In this document: positions 33,107 through 41,303 of the stretch, piece by piece | Layout: each line of letters opens with the position of its first letter | Position numbering within the stretch: position 1 is the first letter of the stretch | Origin: CAYSUS01 sp964434165 | GTDB taxonomy: Bacteria; Planctomycetota; Planctomycetia; Pirellulales; Thermoguttaceae | Length of the DNA stretch: 64,000 nt | Reading direction: 5' to 3' | Assembly (NCBI GenBank): GCA_964434165.1 | Contig: CAYSUS010000016.1 | Location: 1 to 64,000, forward strand | Program-made: the position numbers and the translations under genes | The notes under the pieces: generated by a model | What the model was told of the DNA's origin: nothing | What the model saw: the letters and a program-made list of their open reading frames with translations, nothing else | The model's database searches: none

Positions 33107-36100
33107 ATGCTCGTCCGATTGCCCATCCTGGTTTCGGCTTTTCTCGCATTCGCCAGCTCGCGCGCCCTTGCCGGGCCCTCGGCGGAGGACATCCTCGCGG
33201 CCTCCGGCGTCCAGGGCGGGCTGGTCGCGCACGTCGGTTGCGGTGGGGGTGAGCTCACCGCCGCTTGGAGCGCGACGGAGTCCTACCTTGTGCAGGGCCT
33301 CGACGAGGATGCCGCCTTGGTCTCCGCGGCGCAAGACTACGTGCGCAAGGCAGGCCTCTCCGGCAGGGCCTCCTTCGATACGTTCGACGGGCGCCAACTC
33401 CCTTACGTGGACGACCTGGTCGATCTGCTCGTCGTCTCCGACGACGGCTCCAAGCTCAGCGCGGAGGAGATCGCCCGAGTGCTCGCGCCGCGCGGTGTGG
33501 CTCTCGTTCGCGGGGGACGCGACCTGAAGCCGGACGCCCCCGGGCTGAAGGCCTCGTCCGTCACGCTCGATTCGCAGCCTTGGACCAGGCTGGAGAAGCC
33601 CTGCCCCGACACGTTCGACGACTGGACGCATTTCCTCTACGACGCCAGCGGCAACGCGGTGTCGAAGGACGACCGGGTCGGCTCGCCGCGCCGGGTTCAG
33701 TGGATGGCCGGTCCGAAGCGGGCGCGGGATCACGACGCCCTGTCGAGCACCAGCGTGATGACTTCCAGCGGAGGACGCGTGTTCTACATCTTCGACGAAG
33801 GGCCCACGTCGCTGATCCATCGCCCCGCGAGTTGGAGACTCGTCGCCCGCGACGCGTTCAACGGCGTCCTGCTCTGGAAGCGCGACATCCCCACCTGGGT
33901 CACGCACCTGCACTTCTTCCGCACCGGCCCCACGCAGATGACGCGGCGCCTGGTCTCGGTGGGGGACCGCGTGCTGGTGACCCTGGGCCTCGACGCCCCG
34001 ATCACCATGCTCGACGCGGCCACGGGCAGAACGCTGCTCACCTATCCGGGCTCGGAGAGGACCGAAGAACTGATCCTCCACGACGGCACGCTGCTGGCCG
34101 TGATCGGCGACCCGAGCCTGGTCAACGACGAGGCGCCCAAGGTCTACGGCTACTGGGAGCTCAGCGTCGACCGCAAGGCCGAGGTGGCCAAGTCGATCGT
34201 GGCCTACGACGCCGAGTCGGGCGACATGCGGTGGAAGAAGACGGGCGAGAATCTGGCCTATCTCGCCCCGCTTTCGCTCTGCGCGCTGGGCGAGCGGGCC
34301 TTCTACCTGGACAACGAGTGCCTGCACTGCCTCGATGCGGAGACCGGCGAAGAGCAGTGGAAGACGTCCTTTCCCACCGAGGGGCTCTTCCTGCGCAACT
34401 ACGCCCCGACCGTCGTGGCCAGTAACGACGTGATCATGTGCCTCACCTGGGACCGACTCGCCGCGTTTTCGATCGAGGAGGGCGAGAAGCTCTGGGAGCA
34501 TGGGGGCGCGATCGGATTCGCCTCGCCGGGCGACCTGTTCGCCATCGACGGGCTGGCGTGGTCGATCCCCATGACCGCCGCCATCTGGCGCGGCAACAAG
34601 CTGGGGCGCGACGGCAAGATCGCCTCGGGCGTCAACATCCCGCGCGAGAGCTTCCTGGGTCGAGGCGGCGCCGAGATCTGGGGCATGGATCTCCACACCG
34701 GCGAAGTGAAGCGCTCGCTGCCGCGCAGCAAGCTCCTGCCCGGCGGCCACCACCATCGCTGCTATCGCAACAAGGCCACCCAGCGCTACCTGATCTGCGG
34801 GCGCCGGGGCCTGGAGTACGTTGACCTCAAAGGCGAGGACCACGTGAACAACTGGCACCTGCGCGGGGCCTGCCAGTATGGCGTGATGCCGGCCAACGGC
34901 TTGATCTACGTCCCGCCCGACCCGTGCCAGTGCTTCAACTTCATCAAGCTCAACGGCTTCTGCGCACTGGCAGCCCGCAGCTCGCTCGACGACGCGGAAC
35001 TGCCGGCCGTGGACCCGCTCGTTGAGGGCCCGGCGTATGTTGACGTGGCCGCCAAAGGAAAGGCCCCGCAGCGGACTGCGGCTTCGGCCGAGCCGGCGAA
35101 GGAAGCAGGCCGTGCCTGGCATGCACCCGTGCGGTGCGGCGAGGCCGAAGACTGGCCGACCTATCGGGCCGATCTCACGCGCAGCGGATCGACCCAGACG
35201 CGTCTTCCTGCCAAGCTCGAAACGCTCTGGAAGGCGCCGGTCGGCGAGGGACTCACCGCTCCGGTGATCGCCGGCGGCCGACTCCTGGTGTGCGAGAAGG
35301 ACGCGCACGCGGTCCACTGTCTCGACGCGGCGACGGGCAAGACCCTTTGGCAGTTCGTGGCTTCCGGGCGCGTGGACTCGCCGCCCACCGTGTGGGACGG
35401 CCTGTGCGTGTTCGGCTGCGGCGACGGCCGCGTGTATTGCCTGCGGGCGTCCGACGGCGAGCTCGCCTGGCGACTCCGGGCCGCGCCGGTCGATCGCCGC
35501 GTGGTGGCGGACAACCGGCTGGAATCGGTCTGGCCGATCTCCGGCAGCGTGCTGGTTGTCGACGGCGTGGCCTACTGCGCGGCCGGGCGCTCCTCCTACC
35601 TGGACGGCGGCATCCGCCTGCTGGGGCTCGACGTGTACACCGGCGAGAAACTCCACGAGGCCCGCGTCGCGGCCGAGCCCGTCCGCCCAGGGCAAGGCAA
35701 GCCCGAGGCCCGGTCCACCGGCGCCCTGGCCGACGTCCTCGTCTCCGATGGCGAGACGCTTAACATGCGCCAGGTCCAGTTCGACCGATCGCTGGTTCAG
35801 CGCGAGAAGTCCGAGTTGAAGACGCTTCTGGCCACCACGGGGCTGCTGGAGGACTGCTGGGCGCACCGGCAGAACTGGTGCCTTGGCTATCCCGGCCGGA
35901 TCGACGTCCACCGCAACGCGGGCGGGGCCCGGGCTCGCGGGCGCGGCGACCGCTTCCCCTCGGGCAAGCTGCTCGCATTCAACGACCGGATCGCCTGCGG
36001 CGTGCAGAATCCTTACACCTGGCTGAAGCATACAGGGAGCCTGCACCCCCCGACCCACGACGGGCATCTTCACCAGAAGTACTCGCGCTATCGAGCCGAG

Positions 36101-36484
36101 TGGTTCCCCGTCGGCACGCGGATGTACGCGATGGCCAACCGCCAGGGCAAGCGGACCGCCGCGACGGCCGACAGCGAGCTCTGGGCGGTCGAGCAGCCCT
36201 TTCAGCCCCGCGCCCTGGTGCTGACCGGCGATCTGCTGATGGCGGCCGGCTGGCTCGATCGCGTGGCCATCGAGGAGCGCACCGGCAGGCCCCTCGACGC
36301 GGCCTGTCCCGACCCGCGGCCCTCGGTGCTCCGCGCGATCGGCGTCGAACGGGGGGAGACCCTCGCGGAGTACGATTTGCCGGCCGAGCCGGTCTTCGAC
36401 GGCATGGCCGCGGCCCAGCAGCGGCTCTACCTGAGCCTGAAAGACGGCACGGTGCAGTGCCTCGGGGCGCCGGGGGCAGACTGA
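33107..36484 (+). CDS. Exported methyltransferase-like/PQQ-propeller fusion (paralogue 3)
   Basis: 1125 residues from ATG 33107, with GGGAGGA 6 nt upstream and signal peptide LPILVSAFLAFASSRALAG. The N-terminal methyltransferase-like part has motif I VAHVGCGGGELTAAW, an acidic post-I site in VQGLDEDAALVSAAQ, and EEIARVLAPRGVALV. The linker TFDDWTHFLYDASGNAVSKD corresponds to that of the minus-strand paralogues. Propeller blades include VTLGLDAPITMLDAATGR, FYLDNECLHCLDAETGEEQ, LVCEKDAHAVHCLDAATGK and CVFGCGDGRVYCLRASDGE. The GHHHRCYRNKATQRYLICGR segment is nearly the same as in paralogue 2. It closes the transporter/aminotransferase part of the plus-strand arm. Confidence 0.82.
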   Translation: MLVRLPILVSAFLAFASSRALAGPSAEDILAASGVQGGLVAHVGCGGGELTAAWSATESYLVQGLDEDAALVSAAQDYVRKAGLSGRASFDTFDGRQLPYVDDLVDLLVVSDDGSKLSAEEIARVLAPRGVALVRGGRDLKPDAPGLKASSVTLDSQPWTRLEKPCPDTFDDWTHFLYDASGNAVSKDDRVGSPRRVQWMAGPKRARDHDALSSTSVMTSSGGRVFYIFDEGPTSLIHRPASWRLVARDAFNGVLLWKRDIPTWVTHLHFFRTGPTQMTRRLVSVGDRVLVTLGLDAPITMLDAATGRTLLTYPGSERTEELILHDGTLLAVIGDPSLVNDEAPKVYGYWELSVDRKAEVAKSIVAYDAESGDMRWKKTGENLAYLAPLSLCALGERAFYLDNECLHCLDAETGEEQWKTSFPTEGLFLRNYAPTVVASNDVIMCLTWDRLAAFSIEEGEKLWEHGGAIGFASPGDLFAIDGLAWSIPMTAAIWRGNKLGRDGKIASGVNIPRESFLGRGGAEIWGMDLHTGEVKRSLPRSKLLPGGHHHRCYRNKATQRYLICGRRGLEYVDLKGEDHVNNWHLRGACQYGVMPANGLIYVPPDPCQCFNFIKLNGFCALAARSSLDDAELPAVDPLVEGPAYVDVAAKGKAPQRTAASAEPAKEAGRAWHAPVRCGEAEDWPTYRADLTRSGSTQTRLPAKLETLWKAPVGEGLTAPVIAGGRLLVCEKDAHAVHCLDAATGKTLWQFVASGRVDSPPTVWDGLCVFGCGDGRVYCLRASDGELAWRLRAAPVDRRVVADNRLESVWPISGSVLVVDGVAYCAAGRSSYLDGGIRLLGLDVYTGEKLHEARVAAEPVRPGQGKPEARSTGALADVLVSDGETLNMRQVQFDRSLVQREKSELKTLLATTGLLEDCWAHRQNWCLGYPGRIDVHRNAGGARARGRGDRFPSGKLLAFNDRIACGVQNPYTWLKHTGSLHPPTHDGHLHQKYSRYRAEWFPVGTRMYAMANRQGKRTAATADSELWAVEQPFQPRALVLTGDLLMAAGWLDRVAIEERTGRPLDAACPDPRPSVLRAIGVERGETLAEYDLPAEPVFDGMAAAQQRLYLSLKDGTVQCLGAPGAD

Positions 36485-36582
36485 AGCCAGGGGCGCTTGC
36501 CGCCCGACCCGCGCGCGGTTAGTTTCATCCGGGACAGGTTGAACAGTCGCGTTCCCGCCACCCTCCGCCGGAGTCGCCCACC

Positions 36583-38270
36583 ATGATCCACCGCGCAACA
36601 CACGTCGTTCGAGGAGCAGGATTCCCCGCTTTCCGGCCGGTCCTCGTGCTGCTGGTCTTCTCGCTCGCGACCGGCACGGCGCTCGCTGCAGCGGCCGCTC
36701 GCGAGCCGCCCGCATCCGCCGCGAGGCCCTGCTGCCGCCCCGGGGCGAGACCGGCCGCCCCCTGCCGCTGTTGAGCCACTGGAACATGGGAAGCCAGGGC
36801 CGTGGCTGGACCCCGCAGTATCAGATCGAGTTGCTCCAGGAGGGCCACTACCTGCTGCCGTGGATGGGCTGGCCCAAGGGCGATCCGGACAAAGACGAGA
36901 AGGCCGCCGCCAGGTTCCACGAGTACTACGGCGAGCTCCTCGGGCTGTGCCGGCAGCTAAAGCTCCCGATCTCGTTTCGCGGGACGCAGTGGGAGGCGAT
37001 GCTGGTCGGCAAGCAGTACCGCGCGCGACCGGCCGAAGAATGCCCGGCGGTGATCCGGCCCGACGGCAAGGCCATCGGCAAGCTCAGCCCCTTCGGGCCC
37101 ATCGATCCGTGGCGCGACCCGGCCGAAGTCTACGTCGATACGCCGGCCATGAAGAAGCTCCAACAGCTCTATCCCGACCCGCCGCTGGTGCTGTTCGTCT
37201 CGAACAACGAGGCCCCGGACCTCCGCTGGCACCAGGTCGAGGAGCTGTCGAAGCGGTACCTCGACAGGTACGGCAAGGGCAAGCCCAAGAAGTTCATGCG
37301 CGAAGTGGTGGCGCGCGGTTGGATGGAGCGCTATCCGGTGATGTTCCAGGCCATGCGCGAGGCCCTGGTGAGCGAGACCTGGAAGAAGAACGTGCGGTTC
37401 GTGGGCTATGGGGCGTTCGGGCCGTCGCACTTCGGGAGGTGGTCGGGCTGGAAGGAGTACTCCCTGATCACCGACGAGTGGACCAGCCCCGACTGGCACA
37501 TCTGGCACGGCGGCAGCCCCTCCTACTACACCCACAACTGGTGCCCCAACCGCGACCACTGGGTGTGGTCGACCCAGGTCCAGTCCATGAACTGGATCTT
37601 CCAGCTCGAAGAGGCCTGGAAGGTCAACCCGGACTTCTGGTGGGAGGTCTCGCTGTGGGACGGCAACCAGGGCAAGTGGAAGCCCGGCATGGGCTACGAC
37701 CCTGAGTTCCTGAAGAACTCCAAGGCCTGCCAGTACATGAAGGACGGGCAGACCTACACGCCCGACCGCTTCGAGGGCTGGGTGCAGTTCGGCCTGTGGC
37801 TGTTGCGACCGCGCGTGGTCCGCGAGTTCCGCGGCAGCACCGTGCCGCTGGAGCCGTGGCGCCCGTTCTTCGACCGCCTCCTCGCTTCCGTAGATCGCGT
37901 CCACCACGACGCCACGCTGGTCGAGTTCTGGCGCCACGGGCAGTTAGTGCCCAACACCGCCCATGAGCACCCGTACCAGGAGAACGTGCCGGAGAAGTAC
38001 CGCAACGTGAACCGCTGGTTCCTGCTCGACACGGACCTCGATGCCCCGCGGCCGTGGGACCAGAAGACGAACATCCCCGTCTTCTCCATGGCCCTGGAGC
38101 TGGGCGAGAAGGGCTCGCGCCGCTGGCTTATTTACGCCCATTCGCCCCTGGAGGACCGCCGCGGCGTGACGATCACGCTGCCCGGCTTCGCCCTGTTCAA
38201 GGCCGACGTGCCGCGGGCTGGGGTGTTTTACACAGTCGATGAGAAGTCGAAAGCCGCGAAGCGGCACTGA
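36583..38270 (+). pseudogene. Exported glycosidase-like protein split by a -1 frameshift
   Basis: ATG 36583 (GGAG 9 nt upstream) begins a signal peptide (PVLVLLVFSLATGTALAAAA), but this frame stops at 36774. The next frame is open from about 36680 and reads RREALLPPRGETGRPLPLLS before SHWNMGSQG, continuing to a stop at 38270. No usable start codon lies in the second frame before TTG 36771. The natural reading is one protein of about 560 residues with a frame change between about 36683 and 36716. The body is aromatic-rich and barrel-like (LVLFVSNNEAPDLRWHQVEE, WWEVSLWDGNQGKWKPGMG). Either a real mutation or an assembly or read error. Function unknown; probably a glycosidase-like exported protein. 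Confidence 0.65.
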
Positions 38271-38542
38271 GATCACCCAGCCCCCCTTCCCCGGGTGCGG
38301 GAGAGGGGAAGAGCAGGCCGCGGAGTAGAAGCACCTCCAGCACGCCGGCGCGCCGCGGGGTACCGCCTCGCCGTGGTCGGCCCCGAAGGCCCGCCCCGAA
38401 GACCGCGCGCTGGCGAGGGACCTCGCGACGTGGCGAGTGCCCGCGAGGTCATTTGTCTGGCTCGCCGGGCCGGCGTGCAGCGTCAGCGCGACGCCGACTC
38501 CGCGGGGGCGACCGACGGGGCCAAGACGACCAGGAGAGTCCT
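38271..38542. other. Gap with a terminator-like hairpin
   Basis: CTTCCCC (38286-38292) pairs with GGGGAAG (38305-38311) around a 12-nt loop, just downstream of the frameshifted gene. No poly-T tract follows. The remaining bases show nothing recognisable except the Shine-Dalgarno of the next gene. Confidence 0.5.
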
Positions 38543-41065
38543 ATGAACCGTACGATCCGGTATCGGCAGTCGAACCGTCGGCCCATGGCGTTGGCCGCCA
38601 TAACGCTCCTCGCCCTGATGCCGACCGTTACTCGGGGTGAAGCGCCGCAGGCGAATCTTGCCCTGGGCAAGTCCTACACCCTCTGGCCTGCGCCGCGCTA
38701 CAAGCACTGCACCGGTCCTGGCGACGGGATTCAGCTGACCGACGGCGAGTCCACGCAGTCGTACTTCTGGACGCAGAGAGGCACGGTGGGCTGGACCTCG
38801 GCGCCCTATGCCACCGTCACGGTCGATCTGGGCCGGCTCGAGCCCGTCGCCGGCGCGGCCATGACCACTGCCGCAGGCAAGGCCGGCGTGACCTGGCCGG
38901 CCGCGGTGCGGATCCTGGTCAGCGACGATGGGAAGGTGTTCCGCGACGCGGGCGACCTCGTGTCCTTGGACCACAAGCGCGTCGGGCCATGGCCGGAAGG
39001 ATACGCCATCCGTCGCCTGGCCACCGACGCGCTGGCCACGCGGGGCCGATACGTTCAGTTCGTGATCATCCCCAAGGCAGGCGGCCCCTACATTTTCACC
39101 GACGAGGTCGAGGTTCTCCGCGGCCCCGATACCCTTCTCGACGAGCAGCCCGCCGGCCCGATCGTCAAGGCCGAGGAGTTGTTCGTCCACTGGCGTACGC
39201 GGTCGAGTCTCCGCCACCGGTTCCAGTCCGACGCGGCCGCCGTGGAGAAGGCGATCCGCGAGGCGACGCTGGCCGACGCGTCAGCGCGCGAGCCGCTTCT
39301 GGCGAGTCTGCGAGCACTTCGCGAAAGGCTCAAGCCCGATGCGGTGCCGATGGACGCGTCTTCCCGCTTGGTGCTCCCGCTGAGCGAAGACCACGCGCGG
39401 CTGCTGGCGGTTCAGGCCGCGCTATGGCGCGCGATGGAGCGCCAGCCGTTCAGCGCCTGGGCCGCTCCCACGTGGGACCCCGTCGATCCGTTCGCTCCGC
39501 CGCCCACAAGGAACGACGTGGCGGTCGAGGTGCACACGATGCTGGGCGAATACCGCGCTGCGGCGGTTAATCTAGCCAACGCGGGCCCGGAGCCGATCGA
39601 AGTGCGGCTCTCGTTCGAAGGGCTCCCGGAGTCACCGGCCCCGGTTTACCTCGCGGTTCACGAAGTCGCCTGGACCGACACGGGTCGGGGCGTTCCCGTG
39701 GCCGCGGCTCTCCCGAAGGCGGGCCGCCAGGGCGACGCGTGGAAAGTGCGCGTGCTGCCCGGTCTGGTGCGCCAGGTGTGGCTCACCTTTCACGTGACGG
39801 ATCTTTGCGCCGGACTCCACGAGGGACGCGTCGTCCTCTCCACCCGCCGCTGTGATCCGCTCCGTGTCCCCGTCAAGCTAAGAGTGTACCCGTTTCGTTT
39901 CCCGGAGGAGACGACGTTGCTCGTGGGCGGATGGAGCTACACGAACGGCTCGGGGCGCTACGGGGTCACGGCGAAAAACCGCGCGGACCTCGTCCGCCAT
40001 CTCCGCGACCGTTTCGTCAATGCCCCATGGGCAACTTCCTCGGTGATGATGAAGTTCCGCTTTGCGCCGGATGACCCCGACACCATCGAGCTGGAGACGG
40101 CCGAGATGGACGCCTGGCTCGCCGATTGGCCCGACGCCCGCATGTATATGGTGTTTCTCTCGCAGGGGAACTACTCGGGCACGTCGAAAGCGGGCTTCGC
40201 CAAAGCGAGGCTGGGCACATCTGAGTTCGACCGGCGCGTGGGCACATGGATCACGGCGTGGGTCGACCACTTGCAAGCCAAGGGCGTCCGGCCGAGCCAA
40301 CTCGCCCTGCTGATCCACGATGAGCCGCACGAGGGCACGGATCTCTCGGCGCTGCTGTGTTGGGCTCGGGCGATCAAGAAGGCCCAGCCGGAAGTGATCC
40401 TTTGGCTGGACCCAACCTACCGCGATCCGGGCAAGGCCCCGCCGGAGCTCTTCGAGGTGTGCGACGTGCTCTGCCCAAACCGGCCCATGTGGCTCGCCCA
40501 GGGCAAGCTTCTGGAGGATTTCTATCTCGACCTGCAGCGCCGCGGCAAAACCCTTCACTCGTACTCGTGCAGCGGCCCAGCCCGGCTCCTCGACCCGTAC
40601 AGCTACTACCGCCTCCAGGCCTGGCACTGCTGGCGGTACGGTGGCCGAGGAAGCTTCTTCTGGGCATTCGGCGACAACAGCGGGGCGAGCTCCTGGAACG
40701 AGTATCTGGCCAAGGCAGGCCCCTACACGCCGTTGTTTCTCGACCAGACGACCGTCACGCCGGGCAAGCACATGGAGGCGATTCGCGAGAGCGTTGAGGA
40801 CTACGAGACGCTTCGGATGCTCCAACGGGCCGTCGAAGCGGCCAGGGCCGACGGCAAGACGGGGCCGAGCCTCTCGTCGGCCGAGCGTCTGCTCGCGACC
40901 GCGGGGGCCGACGTGCTCGACGCCCGAGGCGCCGCCCGGCTCCAGTGGCACGACCCCAAAGACCGGTCCCGAGCCGACCTCGTTCGCGTCAAGGTGCTGG
41001 ACGCCCTGGCCGCGCTGCGCGGGCCGGAACAGGACGACCTCGCCGTCCCCAGCACTCGGAGGTGA
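38543..41065 (+). CDS. Exported DUF4091 glycoside-hydrolase-like protein with F5/8C-type domain
   Basis: 840 residues from ATG 38543 (AGGAGA 6 nt upstream). Signal peptide: MALAAITLLALMPTVTRG. Residues about 35-165 look like a discoidin (F5/8 type C) carbohydrate-binding domain (NLALGKSYTLWPAPRYK, YATVTVDLGRLEPVAGAAM, GRYVQFVIIPKAGGPYIF). A beta-rich middle precedes a barrel-type C-terminal region matching DUF4091: LALLIHDEPHEGTDLSALL, CDVLCPNRPMWLAQGK, YSYYRLQAWHCWRYGGRGSF and IRESVEDYETLRMLQRAVEA. DUF4091 proteins are related to GH123-like hexosaminidases. Likely exported glycan hydrolase; catalytic residues not assigned. Last gene of the plus-strand arm. Confidence 0.85.
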   Translation: MNRTIRYRQSNRRPMALAAITLLALMPTVTRGEAPQANLALGKSYTLWPAPRYKHCTGPGDGIQLTDGESTQSYFWTQRGTVGWTSAPYATVTVDLGRLEPVAGAAMTTAAGKAGVTWPAAVRILVSDDGKVFRDAGDLVSLDHKRVGPWPEGYAIRRLATDALATRGRYVQFVIIPKAGGPYIFTDEVEVLRGPDTLLDEQPAGPIVKAEELFVHWRTRSSLRHRFQSDAAAVEKAIREATLADASAREPLLASLRALRERLKPDAVPMDASSRLVLPLSEDHARLLAVQAALWRAMERQPFSAWAAPTWDPVDPFAPPPTRNDVAVEVHTMLGEYRAAAVNLANAGPEPIEVRLSFEGLPESPAPVYLAVHEVAWTDTGRGVPVAAALPKAGRQGDAWKVRVLPGLVRQVWLTFHVTDLCAGLHEGRVVLSTRRCDPLRVPVKLRVYPFRFPEETTLLVGGWSYTNGSGRYGVTAKNRADLVRHLRDRFVNAPWATSSVMMKFRFAPDDPDTIELETAEMDAWLADWPDARMYMVFLSQGNYSGTSKAGFAKARLGTSEFDRRVGTWITAWVDHLQAKGVRPSQLALLIHDEPHEGTDLSALLCWARAIKKAQPEVILWLDPTYRDPGKAPPELFEVCDVLCPNRPMWLAQGKLLEDFYLDLQRRGKTLHSYSCSGPARLLDPYSYYRLQAWHCWRYGGRGSFFWAFGDNSGASSWNEYLAKAGPYTPLFLDQTTVTPGKHMEAIRESVEDYETLRMLQRAVEAARADGKTGPSLSSAERLLATAGADVLDARGAARLQWHDPKDRSRADLVRVKVLDALAALRGPEQDDLAVPSTRR

Positions 41066-41190
41066 TCACGGGCCCGTCCGTCAACCCACGGATGAGTCGC
41101 CGCGCCGCGCTGGCGAGGCTGGGTGGGACCGCGGCCCGACCGAAACCGGAACTCGAGACATGCCCGACGTGGGGGCGTCGGCCAAGTAGC

Positions 41191-41300
41191 CGTGCGCCTT
41201 CCTGGGAGGTGGAAGGGCTCAGGACGGCTCGGTGCGAACCCCCCTTCGGGCCGCTTGGGCAGAGGGGGTCCTGCCCCCTTTCCCCGGGATCACGCACGGC
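41191..41300 (+). repeat. Dispersed palindromic intergenic element, copy B
   Basis: Contains GGTGCGAACCCCCC, TTCGGGCCGCTTGGGC and a GGGGGTCCTGCCCCC palindrome, then CCCCGGGATCACGCACGG. It matches copies A and C in order and spacing. It lies between the convergent ends of the DUF4091 and kinase-tubulin genes. Confidence 0.7.
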
Positions 41301-41303
41301 GGT

